Source: an uncultured Paraprevotella sp. (GTDB lineage: Bacteria; Bacteroidota; Bacteroidia; Bacteroidales; Bacteroidaceae). From it: a DNA stretch of 64,000 nucleotides. Below are positions 15,892 through 24,898 of this stretch, one piece after another. The translations under genes were made by a program, and so were the position numbers. The DNA is taken from NCBI GenBank assembly GCA_900548345.1, contig URKA01000005.1, positions 44,045-108,044 of the forward strand, read 5' to 3'. Below the pieces are notes generated by a model. The model was not told where the DNA came from, did not search any database, and saw nothing but the letters and a program-made list of their open reading frames with translations. The number at the start of each line of letters is the position of its first letter. The first letter of the stretch is position 1.

Positions 15892-17568
15892 ATGGAAACT
15901 CTTGATTGGTGGGTAATTGCCGCCTTTGCCGTATTTATGATTGGTATTGTGGTATGGGTAACCATGCAGAAACAGGAAAACTCGGACGACTACTTCCTTG
16001 GCGGCCGCGATGCGACATGGCTGGCCATCGGCTGCTCCATCTTTGCATCCAACATCGGCTCCGAACACCTGATTGGTCTGGCCGGTTCCGGCGCAGCCTC
16101 CGGTATGGCTATGGCACACTGGGAATTCCAGGGATGGATGATTTTGATTCTTGCCTGGGTGTTCGTCCCCTTCTATGAACGCAGTATGGTATTCACGATG
16201 CCCGAATTTTTGGAGCGTCGCTACAATCCCCAGTCGCGCACACTGCTGTCTGTCATCTCTCTGATAAGCTATGTGCTGACCAAGGTGGCCGTAACGGTTT
16301 ATGCCGGCGGTCTGGTATTCCAGCAGGTATTCGGCATCAAGGAACTGTGGGGCATCGACTTCTTCTGGATTGCCGCCATCGGCCTTGTCGTCATCACTGC
16401 CATCTACACCATCTTCGGCGGTATGAAGTCCGTACTTTACACTTCAGTACTCCAGACTCCCATTCTGTTGTTAGGCTCTCTGTTCATCCTTGTCTTAGGT
16501 TTCAAGGAACTGGGCGGCTGGGAGCAGATGATGGAAATCTGCCGTGCCACTCCCGTCAATGAATACGGCGACACGATGACGAACCTTATCCGCAACAACA
16601 ACGACCCGCAGTATCCATGGGTAGGCGCATTGGTAGGCTCATCCATCATCGGTTTCTGGTACTGGTGTACCGACCAGTTCATCGTTCAACGTGTGCTCTC
16701 CGGTAAGGACGAACAGCAGGCTCGTCGCGGTGCCATCTTCGGTGCCTATCTGAAACTGTTGCCCGTGTTCCTCTTCCTGATTCCCGGTATGATTGCCTTC
16801 GCACTGAGCAATAAGGGTATCGTTATCAATGGTGAGGCATTCACACTCTCTACTCCTGATGCGGCATTCCCGACTCTGGTGGCCAAGCTGTTACCCGCCG
16901 GTGTGAAAGGTATCGTGGTATGCGGTATCCTGGCAGCCTTGATGAGTTCGCTGGCCTCCCTGTTCAACTCTTCAGCCATGCTGTTCACCATCGACTTCTA
17001 CAAACGTTTCAAACCTGAGACTCCCGAAAAGCAACTGGTTGCCATCGGCCAGATTGCCACCGTGGTCATCGTGGTATTGGGTATCCTCTGGATTCCGGTG
17101 ATGCGTAGCGTAGGCGACGTGCTTTACAATTACCTGCAGGACGTACAGTCAGTGCTGGCTCCGGGTATCGCATCAGCCTTCCTGCTCGGTATCGCCTGGA
17201 AACGCACATCGGCCAAAGGCGGTATGTGGGGCTTGATTTCCGGACTTATCATCGGAATGACCCGTTTGGGTGCCAAGGTATACTTCAGCAATAACCCCGA
17301 TGCAGCCGACAGCCTCTTCAAATATTTGTTCTATGACTTGAACTGGCTGTTCTTCTGCGGATGGATGTTCCTGTTCTGCTGCATTGTCGTGATTGTTGTC
17401 AGCCTGTGCACAGAAGCTCCCGATGAGAAGAAGATTCAGGGTCTGGTGTTCGGTACGGCAACGGCCGAGCAAAAAGAAACGACACGCAAGAGCTGGAACA
17501 AATGGGATGTGCTCAACACGGTTATCATCCTTGGCCTTACTGTCGTATTCTACTGGTACTTCTGGTAA
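15892..17568 (+). CDS. Sodium/solute symporter, probable arabinose importer
   Basis: A 558-residue SSS-family (SGLT-like) membrane protein with about fourteen helices. Family motifs include DDYFLGGRDATWLAIGCSIFASNIGSEHLIGL near the N-terminus, IYTIFGGMKSVLYTSVLQTPILL, and YWCTDQFIVQRVLSGKDEQQARRG. It couples sodium entry to sugar uptake. Its place between the lipoprotein mutarotase and araR, in an operon with araDAB, points to L-arabinose as the substrate. Substrate is not readable from the sequence itself. Confidence 0.9.
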   Translation: METLDWWVIAAFAVFMIGIVVWVTMQKQENSDDYFLGGRDATWLAIGCSIFASNIGSEHLIGLAGSGAASGMAMAHWEFQGWMILILAWVFVPFYERSMVFTMPEFLERRYNPQSRTLLSVISLISYVLTKVAVTVYAGGLVFQQVFGIKELWGIDFFWIAAIGLVVITAIYTIFGGMKSVLYTSVLQTPILLLGSLFILVLGFKELGGWEQMMEICRATPVNEYGDTMTNLIRNNNDPQYPWVGALVGSSIIGFWYWCTDQFIVQRVLSGKDEQQARRGAIFGAYLKLLPVFLFLIPGMIAFALSNKGIVINGEAFTLSTPDAAFPTLVAKLLPAGVKGIVVCGILAALMSSLASLFNSSAMLFTIDFYKRFKPETPEKQLVAIGQIATVVIVVLGILWIPVMRSVGDVLYNYLQDVQSVLAPGIASAFLLGIAWKRTSAKGGMWGLISGLIIGMTRLGAKVYFSNNPDAADSLFKYLFYDLNWLFFCGWMFLFCCIVVIVVSLCTEAPDEKKIQGLVFGTATAEQKETTRKSWNKWDVLNTVIILGLTVVFYWYFW

Positions 17569-17591
17569 TATTCCACTAAAAACATTTGTAC

Positions 17592-18269
17592 ATGACCTCG
17601 TTCTATAACTCTAACCCCCGATTCCTGTTGGCCGTAGACTGTATCATCTTCGGCTTTCAGGACGGCAAGCTGAAGTTGCTGCTCCAGCGCAGAGATTTTG
17701 AACCTTTCAAAGGTATATGGTCTTTAATGGGAGGTTTTGTGCAAGAAAACGAAAGTGTTGATGAAACCGCCAAACGCGTCCTGACGGAGCTGACAGGACT
17801 GAAAAACGTCTTTATGCAGCAGGTAGGCGCGTTCGGTAACATCAACCGCGACCCAGGAGAACGTGTCATCTCGGTGGCCTACTATGCCCTACTCAATGTA
17901 GACAAGTACAACCACGAGCTAAACGACAAGCACAACGCCTACTGGGAAGACATCACCAACCTTCCTGAACTGTATTTCGACCATCAGGAAATGATTGACA
18001 AGGCACATGAAATACTGAAACGGAAAGTGTCCAGGGAGCCGATAGGATTCAACCTGCTTCCTACCCTCTTTACCCTGAGCCAGCTCCAGACCCTGCACGA
18101 AGCCGTGCTGGGACAGAGCATCGACAAAAGAAACTTCCGCAAGAAAGTTAAAGACATGCCATTTATTGAAAAAACGGATTTAATAGACAAAACCGGATCG
18201 AAAAGAGGCGCTTATTTATATAAGTATAATAACAAGACTTATCTTGAAGGTCCGTATTTTAACTTATAA
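17592..18269 (+). CDS. araR: NUDIX-type transcriptional regulator AraR (NrtR family)
   Basis: A 225-residue protein with an N-terminal NUDIX domain and a C-terminal winged helix (from about residue 150: GFNLLPTLFTLSQLQTLHEAV). The NUDIX box reads GFVQENESVDETAKRVLTEL; the REL and EExG parts are altered (RVL, TELTG), so it probably senses a ligand rather than hydrolysing it, as known for NrtR-type regulators. Bacteroides AraR proteins of this type control L-arabinose use, and this gene sits inside the arabinose operon. The ATG at 17592 is preferred over a TTG two codons upstream. Confidence 0.88.
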   Translation: MTSFYNSNPRFLLAVDCIIFGFQDGKLKLLLQRRDFEPFKGIWSLMGGFVQENESVDETAKRVLTELTGLKNVFMQQVGAFGNINRDPGERVISVAYYALLNVDKYNHELNDKHNAYWEDITNLPELYFDHQEMIDKAHEILKRKVSREPIGFNLLPTLFTLSQLQTLHEAVLGQSIDKRNFRKKVKDMPFIEKTDLIDKTGSKRGAYLYKYNNKTYLEGPYFNL

Positions 18270-18274
18270 GCATT

Positions 18275-18970
18275 ATGTTAGAAGAACTGAAAGAAAAGGT
18301 ATTCCAGGCCAACCTCGACCTCGTCAAACAAGGTTTGGTCATCTTTACATGGGGAAACGTGTCCGGTATCGACCGCGAAAAAGGTCTCGTGGTCATCAAG
18401 CCGAGCGGTGTGGACTACGACTCGATGAAAGCATCCGACATGGTCGTAGTGGACTTGAATACCGGCAAGGTGGTGGAAGGCGAGCTGAATCCTTCTTCCG
18501 ACACCCCCACACACCTTGTATTATATAGGGCATTCCCCAACATACAAGGAGTAGTACATACCCATTCCACATACGCGACGGCATGGGCACAGGCCGGCAA
18601 GGACATTCCCAATATCGGTACGACCCACGCCGACTACTTCTACAAGGCCATCCCCTGCACGGGCGACATGACCAAGGAAGAGGTGGAAGGACAATACGAG
18701 CTGGAAACAGGTAACGTTATCGTGAAACGTTTCGAAGGCATCAATCCCGACCACACTCCGGGCGTATTGGTAAAGAACCACGGCCCGTTCAGTTGGGGTA
18801 CAAGTCCGTCCAATGCTGTATACAATGCCAAGGTGATGGAACAATGCGCCCACATGGCGTTCGTTTCCTTCATGGTAAATCCCAATACAACCATGAACCC
18901 CTTACTGGTAGAAAAGCATTACAACCGTAAACACGGTCCCAATGCTTATTACGGACAAAAGAAAAAATAA
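18275..18970 (+). CDS. araD: L-ribulose-5-phosphate 4-epimerase
   Basis: A 231-residue class II aldolase-like enzyme converting L-ribulose 5-phosphate to D-xylulose 5-phosphate. Visible motifs are LVIFTWGNVSGIDRE, VIKPSGVDYDSM, SSDTPTHLVLYRAFPNIQGVVHTHSTYATAWAQ (zinc-ligand HTH) and VLVKNHGPFSWG (third zinc-ligand histidine). Length is normal. It starts 5 bases after araR and ends 47 bases before araA. Confidence 0.97.
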   Translation: MLEELKEKVFQANLDLVKQGLVIFTWGNVSGIDREKGLVVIKPSGVDYDSMKASDMVVVDLNTGKVVEGELNPSSDTPTHLVLYRAFPNIQGVVHTHSTYATAWAQAGKDIPNIGTTHADYFYKAIPCTGDMTKEEVEGQYELETGNVIVKRFEGINPDHTPGVLVKNHGPFSWGTSPSNAVYNAKVMEQCAHMAFVSFMVNPNTTMNPLLVEKHYNRKHGPNAYYGQKKK

Positions 18971-19017
18971 CCGAGATTAAAACAATATTACTAACAGCTT
19001 AAATGATAGGAAGAGCT

Positions 19018-20556
19018 ATGAAATCTTTTGAAAATTATGAATTATGGTGGGTAACCGGTGCACAGTTACTCTATGGAGGTGATGCAGTCGTAGCCGTAGA
19101 TGCTCACTCTAAAGAAATGGTTAACGGTCTCAATGAATCTGGAAACATACCTGTAAATGTAGTATATAAAGGTACAGCAAACTCAAGCAATGAAGTGGAA
19201 GCTGTCATGAAAGCTGCCAACAACGATGAGAAGTGTATCGGTATCATCACCTGGATGCACACCTTCTCTCCGGCAAAGATGTGGATCAAGGGTCTGCAGG
19301 CACTGAAGAAGCCTTTGCTCCACTTCCACACACAGTACAATGCAGAGTTGCCATGGGATAGCATCGACATGGACTTCATGAACCTCAACCAGTCCGCTCA
19401 CGGTGACATCGAGTTCGGACATATCTGCAGCCGCATGCGTGTTCCCCGCAAGGTTGTCGTAGGTCATTGGAAGAGCCCTGAGGCTCAGAAAAGCATCGCC
19501 GTATGGGCACGCGTGGCAGCCGGTGTAGCTGACGCCCACAACGTACGCTGTCTGATGTTTGGTATGAACATGAACAACGTGGCCGTTACCGACGGTGACC
19601 GCGTTGAGTTTGAGCAGCGTCTCGGATACCATGTTGACTACTATCCGGTATCCAGCCTCATGGAATATTGGAAGAAGGTAACAGACGAAGAGGTTGATGC
19701 ACTCGTTGAGGAGTATAAGAAAGCCTACACCATCAAGATTGACGAGTCTGGCGAAGAGGTATACTGGGAGAAGGTGAAGAATGCAGCAAAGGCAGAGATT
19801 GCCCTCCGCCGCGTGCTCAAGGACGAAGGCGCGACAGCTTTCACGACCAACTTCGATGACCTGGGTGAAGCAGACATCAACGATCCTAATTTCATCGGTT
19901 TCGACCAGATTCCAGGTCTCGCTTCACAGCGTCTCATGGCAGAAGGTATCGGTTTCGGTGCTGAGGGTGACTGGAAGACAGCTTGCCTCTACCGCACTTT
20001 GTGGATAATGAACCAGGGGCTGGAGAAAGGCTGCTCATTCCTTGAGGACTACACTCTCAACTTCGCCGCCGACAGCACATCAAGCCTCCAGAGCCACATG
20101 CTTGAGGTTTGTCCTCTTATCGCAGTTGACAAACCTACGCTCGAAGTCCACTTCCTCGGCATCGGTATCCGCAAGAGCCAGACTGCACGTCTCGTCTTCA
20201 CATCAAAGACCGGCAAGGGTATCAAGGCTACCATTGTTGACCTTGGCAACCGCTTCCGTCTCATCACAAGTGAGGTAGAGTGCATCGAACCGAAGCCGAT
20301 GCCTAAGCTCCCCGTTGCTTCTGCCCTTTGGGTTCCGCAGCCCACATTCGAAATCGGTGCAGGTGCATGGATTCTTGCCGGTGGCACTCACCACAGTGCT
20401 TTCTCTTACGACATCACTGCCGAATACTGGGAAGACTTCGCCGAAATCGTCGGCATCGAGTATGTCAACATCGACAAGGACACTACTATCAGCGGCTTCA
20501 AGAACCAGCTCCGCAACAACGAAGTATATTACATGCTTAACAAGGCTTTGAAATAA
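19018..20556 (+). CDS. araA: L-arabinose isomerase
   Basis: A 512-residue enzyme interconverting L-arabinose and L-ribulose with Mn2+. The N-terminus MKSFENYELWWVTGAQLLYG and the motifs GIITWMHTFSPAKMWI, HFHTQYNAELPW, EGDWKTACLYRTLWIMNQG and GTHHSAFSYD are typical. The start at 19018 is chosen because AGGAAGAG lies just upstream and the alignment begins here; an in-frame ATG at 19003 adds five residues. From about 19190 onward the gene favours CTC for leucine and AAG for lysine more than its first 170 bases. A hairpin follows before araB. Confidence 0.96.
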   Translation: MKSFENYELWWVTGAQLLYGGDAVVAVDAHSKEMVNGLNESGNIPVNVVYKGTANSSNEVEAVMKAANNDEKCIGIITWMHTFSPAKMWIKGLQALKKPLLHFHTQYNAELPWDSIDMDFMNLNQSAHGDIEFGHICSRMRVPRKVVVGHWKSPEAQKSIAVWARVAAGVADAHNVRCLMFGMNMNNVAVTDGDRVEFEQRLGYHVDYYPVSSLMEYWKKVTDEEVDALVEEYKKAYTIKIDESGEEVYWEKVKNAAKAEIALRRVLKDEGATAFTTNFDDLGEADINDPNFIGFDQIPGLASQRLMAEGIGFGAEGDWKTACLYRTLWIMNQGLEKGCSFLEDYTLNFAADSTSSLQSHMLEVCPLIAVDKPTLEVHFLGIGIRKSQTARLVFTSKTGKGIKATIVDLGNRFRLITSEVECIEPKPMPKLPVASALWVPQPTFEIGAGAWILAGGTHHSAFSYDITAEYWEDFAEIVGIEYVNIDKDTTISGFKNQLRNNEVYYMLNKALK

Positions 20557-20566
20557 AAAAATGATG

Positions 20567-20604
20567 AAAGGACGCGAAAGTAAAGTGTATCTTCGCGTCC
20601 TTTT
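20567..20604 (+). terminator. Terminator-like hairpin between araA and araB
   Basis: A perfect 12-bp stem, AAAGGACGCGAA pairing with TTCGCGTCCTTT across a 13-base loop, ending in four T residues. It lies inside the 71-base gap of an otherwise continuous operon, so it may stop part of the transcription or protect the upstream mRNA 3' end. Confidence 0.8.
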
Positions 20605-20627
20605 GTCTTCACCTAATTGTTAACATT

Positions 20628-22226
20628 ATGAAATTAGACGCAAAATCAACCATCGAAGCGGGAAAAGCCATTCTCGGTATCGAGTTCGGTTCAACGAGAA
20701 TCAAAGCCGTTTTGATAGACCAGGAAAACAAACCTATCGCACAAGGAAGTCATGAATGGGAAAACCAGCTTGTTGACGGACTGTGGACATATAGCACGGA
20801 AGCCATCTGGTACGGTCTTCAGGACTGCTATGCCGACCTTCGTGCCAATGTCAGAAAACTCTATGACACTGAAATCGAAATATTGGCCGCTGTAGGTGTA
20901 AGTGCCATGATGCACGGATACATGGCATTCAATAAAGAAGAAGACATCCTTGTTCCCTTCAGAACCTGGAGAAACACCAATACAGCCAAAGCCGCAGCAG
21001 AGTTGTCCGAGCTGTTTGTCTACAATATACCTTTGAGATGGAGCATTTCTCATTTGTATCAGGCGATACTGGACAATGAAGAACATGTACATGAGATTGA
21101 CTACCTGACCACACTTGCCGGTTATGTTCATTGGCAGCTTACCGGTAAAAAGGTATTAGGAGTTGGCGATGCTTCCGGTATGATTCCGGTTGATACGGAC
21201 ACACAAACCTATTCAACCGAAATGGTGGAGAAGTTCGACAAACTGATTGCCCCCAAAGGATATGAATGGAAACTGCTTGACATCCTGCCCAAGGTATTGG
21301 TTTCCGGTGAAAATGCAGGCTTCCTGACCGAAGAGGGCGCAAAGAGACTTGACGTGTCCGGACATCTGAAGCCCGGCATCCCCCTCTGTCCTCCCGAAGG
21401 AGACGCCGGCACAGGCATGGTTGCCACCAATGCTGTCAAACAGCGCACTGGAAACGTATCGGCCGGAACATCTTCATTCTCCATGATTGTACTGGAGAAA
21501 GAATTGTCCAAACCATACGAAATGATTGATATGGTGACAACTCCGGACGGAAGCCTTGTAGCCATGGTGCATTGCAACAACTGTACTTCCGACCTGAATG
21601 CCTGGGTGGGTCTGTTCAAGGAATACCAGGAACTCTTAGGTGTCCCTGTAGACATGAACGAGGTGTTCGGCAAGCTCTACAACAACGCTTTGAAAGGCGA
21701 TGCCGACTGTGGCGGCCTTATCTCTTACAATTACATCTCCGGCGAACCTGTCACCGGACTGGCAGAAGGACGCCCCTTGTTCGTACGTTCGGCCAACGAC
21801 AAATTCAATCTGGCCAATTTCATGAGGGCACACCTTTATGCTTCGGTCGGTGTACTCAAAATCGGCAACGACATACTCTTTAAGGAGGAGAATGTGCAGG
21901 TGGACAGAATTACCGGTCACGGAGGTCTGTTCAAGACCAAGGGTGTTGGCCAAAGAGTACTTGCAGCGGCCATCAACTCCCCGATTTCCGTCATGGAAAC
22001 AGCCGGTGAAGGCGGTGCATGGGGTATTGCCCTGCTTGCTTCATACCTTGTCCACAACGAAAAGAAACATACGCTGGCCGACTTCCTGGACGAAACGGTG
22101 TTTGCAGGTGATGCTGGTGTTGAGATTGCCCCCACGGCAGAAGAAGTTGCAGGATTCAATACATATATTGAAAACTACAAGAAGGGGTTGGGCATCGAAG
22201 AAGCTGCCGTCAGATTCAAGAAGTAA
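20628..22226 (+). CDS. araB: Ribulokinase (FGGY family)
   Basis: A 532-residue sugar kinase. The phosphate-binding start ILGIEFGSTRIKAVLID, the central GVSAMMHGYMAFNKE, the phosphate 2 segment GDAGTGMVATNAVKQRTGNVSAGTSSF and the C-terminal GHGGLFKTKGVGQRVLAAAI identify the FGGY fold. In this operon it phosphorylates L-ribulose, between AraA and AraD in the pathway. It follows the intra-operon hairpin and precedes transketolase by 42 bases. Confidence 0.92.
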   Translation: MKLDAKSTIEAGKAILGIEFGSTRIKAVLIDQENKPIAQGSHEWENQLVDGLWTYSTEAIWYGLQDCYADLRANVRKLYDTEIEILAAVGVSAMMHGYMAFNKEEDILVPFRTWRNTNTAKAAAELSELFVYNIPLRWSISHLYQAILDNEEHVHEIDYLTTLAGYVHWQLTGKKVLGVGDASGMIPVDTDTQTYSTEMVEKFDKLIAPKGYEWKLLDILPKVLVSGENAGFLTEEGAKRLDVSGHLKPGIPLCPPEGDAGTGMVATNAVKQRTGNVSAGTSSFSMIVLEKELSKPYEMIDMVTTPDGSLVAMVHCNNCTSDLNAWVGLFKEYQELLGVPVDMNEVFGKLYNNALKGDADCGGLISYNYISGEPVTGLAEGRPLFVRSANDKFNLANFMRAHLYASVGVLKIGNDILFKEENVQVDRITGHGGLFKTKGVGQRVLAAAINSPISVMETAGEGGAWGIALLASYLVHNEKKHTLADFLDETVFAGDAGVEIAPTAEEVAGFNTYIENYKKGLGIEEAAVRFKK

Positions 22227-22268
22227 CCAAGGACATTACACGTAAAATACTTAATAAATATTTCGATT

Positions 22269-24284
22269 ATGAATAGTAAAGAAGTAATGAATCACGCAGC
22301 CGACAACATACGTATCTTAGCTGCGTCTATGGTTGAGAAAGCCAAATCAGGCCATCCCGGCGGTGCCATGGGTGGCGCAGACTTTATCAACGTATTATAT
22401 TCAGAGTATCTCAAATATGACCCCGCCAATCCGAAGTGGGAAGGACGCGACCGCTTCTTCCTCGATCCGGGGCACATGGCTCCCATGCTCTACTCACAGT
22501 TGGCACTCATCGGTAAGTTCTCTCTCGATGAACTGCAGCAGCTCCGCCAGTGGGGCTCCCCCACTCCGGGACATCCCGAAGTAGACGTGATGCGCGGCAT
22601 CGAGAACACTTCCGGTCCGCTCGGACAGGGACATGTATTTGCTGTCGGCGCCGCAATCGCTGCCAAATTCCTGGCTGCACGCACCGGTAACCCCACGTTC
22701 GAGAAAGAAACCATTTACGCATACATCTCCGATGGTGGCGTACAGGAAGAAATCTCTCAGGGTGCCGGACGTATCGCAGGTCACCTGGGATTGAACAACC
22801 TTATCATGTTCTACGATTCAAACGACATCCAGCTTTCCACTACGACCAAGGAAGTCATGACGGAAGATACCGCCATGAAGTATCGCGCATGGGGTTGGAA
22901 CGTCCTTGAAATCAACGGTCACGACTGCGACCAGATTCGTGAGGCGTTGAACGCAGCACAAGCAGAAGCCAACCGTCCGACCCTTATCATCGGTAAGTGT
23001 ATCATGGGTAAGGGCGCACGCAAGGAAGACAACTCTTCTTACGAATGCAACTGCAAGACCCACGGTGCTCCTCTTGGTGGCGACGCTTATAAGAACACCA
23101 TGAAGAACTTAGGTGCAGACCCGGAGAATCCGTTCGTCATCTTCGATGATGTCAAGGAACTCTACGCAAAACGTGCCGACGAGTTGAAGGGCATTGCAGC
23201 CGCACGTCATGAAGAAGAAGCCGCATGGGCCGCAGCCAATCCCGAAAAAGCTGCTTTGCAGGCAGAATGGTTCAGCGGTGCCGCTCCTAAAGTAGACTGG
23301 AACAGCATCCAGCAGAAAGCCAACGATGCCACACGTAACGCATCTGCCACCGTATTGGGCGCATTGGCTGAGCAGGTTCCCAACATGATCTGCGCATCTG
23401 CCGACCTGTCCAACTCCGACAAGACAGACGGCTTCCTCAAGAAGACCCACGCTTTCACAACCGGAGATTTCAGCGGTGCCTTCTTTCAGGCCGGCGTTGC
23501 CGAACTGACCATGGCATGCTGCTGTATCGGTATGACTCTGCACGGTGGTGTCATCGCAGCCTGCGGTACGTTCTTCGTATTCTCAGACTACATGAAACCG
23601 GCTGTCCGTATGGCCGCACTGATGCAGTTGCCCGTCAAGTTCATCTGGACACACGATGCATTCCGTGTAGGTGAAGACGGTCCTACCCACGAACCGGTTG
23701 AGCAGGAAGCTCAGATTCGCTTGATGGAGAAACTGAAAAACCATCATGGCAAGAACTCTGTGCTCGTACTTCGTCCTGCCGATGCAGAAGAAACAACTGC
23801 ATGCTGGAAACTGGCGATGGAAAACATCGACACTCCGTCTGCATTGATTCTGTCTCGTCAGAACATTGAAATGTTGCCTGCAGGAAACGACTATGCCCAG
23901 GCAGCCAAGGGTGCATACATCGTAGCCGGCTCTGATGAAAATCCGGATGTCATCCTTGTAGCTTCAGGTTCTGAAGTTTCCACTTTGGTAGCCGGTGCAG
24001 CATTGCTCCGCAACGACGGTCTCAAAGTACGCATCGTAAGCTGTCCTTCCGAAGGCTTGTTCCGCAGCCAGTGCCCGTGCTATCAGGAAGAAGTATTACC
24101 CGCAGGTGCCAAGATATTCGGTCTTACGGCAGGACTTCCCGTTAACCTCCAGGGACTGGTAGGTGCAAACGGCAAGGTGTTCGGTCTGGAAAGCTTCGGA
24201 TTCTCTGCTCCCTACAAGGTGCTTGACGAGAAACTCGGCTTTACCGCCCAGAATGTGTACAACCAGGTTAAAGCCATGTTCTGA
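22269..24284 (+). CDS. tkt: Transketolase
   Basis: A 671-residue thiamine diphosphate enzyme moving two-carbon units between sugar phosphates. Present are the cofactor contacts KSGHPGGAMGGADF and DPGHMAPMLYS, the ThDP-binding segment beginning SDGGVQEEISQGAGRIAGHL, and the pyrimidine-domain THDAFRVGEDGPTHEPVEQEAQIR. In the arabinose operon it uses the D-xylulose 5-phosphate made by AraD. Its TGA stop overlaps the ATG of rpiB (ATGA), so the two are translationally coupled. Confidence 0.96.
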   Translation: MNSKEVMNHAADNIRILAASMVEKAKSGHPGGAMGGADFINVLYSEYLKYDPANPKWEGRDRFFLDPGHMAPMLYSQLALIGKFSLDELQQLRQWGSPTPGHPEVDVMRGIENTSGPLGQGHVFAVGAAIAAKFLAARTGNPTFEKETIYAYISDGGVQEEISQGAGRIAGHLGLNNLIMFYDSNDIQLSTTTKEVMTEDTAMKYRAWGWNVLEINGHDCDQIREALNAAQAEANRPTLIIGKCIMGKGARKEDNSSYECNCKTHGAPLGGDAYKNTMKNLGADPENPFVIFDDVKELYAKRADELKGIAAARHEEEAAWAAANPEKAALQAEWFSGAAPKVDWNSIQQKANDATRNASATVLGALAEQVPNMICASADLSNSDKTDGFLKKTHAFTTGDFSGAFFQAGVAELTMACCCIGMTLHGGVIAACGTFFVFSDYMKPAVRMAALMQLPVKFIWTHDAFRVGEDGPTHEPVEQEAQIRLMEKLKNHHGKNSVLVLRPADAEETTACWKLAMENIDTPSALILSRQNIEMLPAGNDYAQAAKGAYIVAGSDENPDVILVASGSEVSTLVAGAALLRNDGLKVRIVSCPSEGLFRSQCPCYQEEVLPAGAKIFGLTAGLPVNLQGLVGANGKVFGLESFGFSAPYKVLDEKLGFTAQNVYNQVKAMF

Positions 24285-24724
24285 TGACCGTCAAAACAAT
24301 AGGTCTGGCTTCAGACCACGCAGGCTATGCACTCAAACAGTTCGTCAAGGAGTATCTGACAGAGAAAGGTTATGCTTTCAAAGACTTCGGTACGGACAGT
24401 GAAGCAAGTTGTGATTATGCAGACTATGCCCATCCTTTGGCTCTCGCCGTTGAAAGCGGCGAATGCTATCCGGGCATTGCCATCTGCGGAAGCGGCGAAG
24501 GCATCAGCATGACGCTGAACAAACATCAGGGTATCCGTGCCGGTCTGAGCTGGCTACCGGAAATCGCCCATTTGTGCCGCCAGCACAACGATGCCAACGT
24601 ATTGGTCATGCCGGGACGTTTCATCGACACAGACATGGCACGCAAAATCATGGACGAGTTCCTTACCACAGACTTTGAAGGCGGACGCCATCAGGCACGC
24701 ATCGACAAGATGCCGGTAAAATAA
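24284..24724 (+). CDS. rpiB: Ribose-5-phosphate isomerase B
   Basis: A 146-residue RpiB/LacAB-family isomerase linking ribulose and ribose 5-phosphates. Motifs are GLASDHAGYALKQF, IAICGSGEGISMTLNKHQGIRAGL with the catalytic cysteine in ICGSG, and HNDANVLVMPGRFI. The start codon overlaps the transketolase stop. It closes the arabinose operon; a 13-bp hairpin follows 26 bases after the stop. Confidence 0.96.
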   Translation: MTVKTIGLASDHAGYALKQFVKEYLTEKGYAFKDFGTDSEASCDYADYAHPLALAVESGECYPGIAICGSGEGISMTLNKHQGIRAGLSWLPEIAHLCRQHNDANVLVMPGRFIDTDMARKIMDEFLTTDFEGGRHQARIDKMPVK

Positions 24725-24750
24725 CGGAACTTGTTTCCAACAATAACCCG

Positions 24751-24782
24751 ACGCGGCAACCACACACCGGTGGTTGCCGCGT
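24751..24782 (+). terminator. Terminator of the arabinose operon
   Basis: A perfect 13-bp stem ACGCGGCAACCAC / GTGGTTGCCGCGT with a 6-base loop. The T-run after it is weak. It lies between convergent genes rpiB and the secreted protein ending at 24899. Confidence 0.75.
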
Positions 24783-24898
24783 TAAGTTTATATTCCCATT
24801 CCTGTCACACCGGTACAGCAGAACGTTCCATCGTAATGTCTGACGGTTTGCAAAAGATACTTATGAATTCACCGAAAGCGTCACCTGCAGCCACCGGT

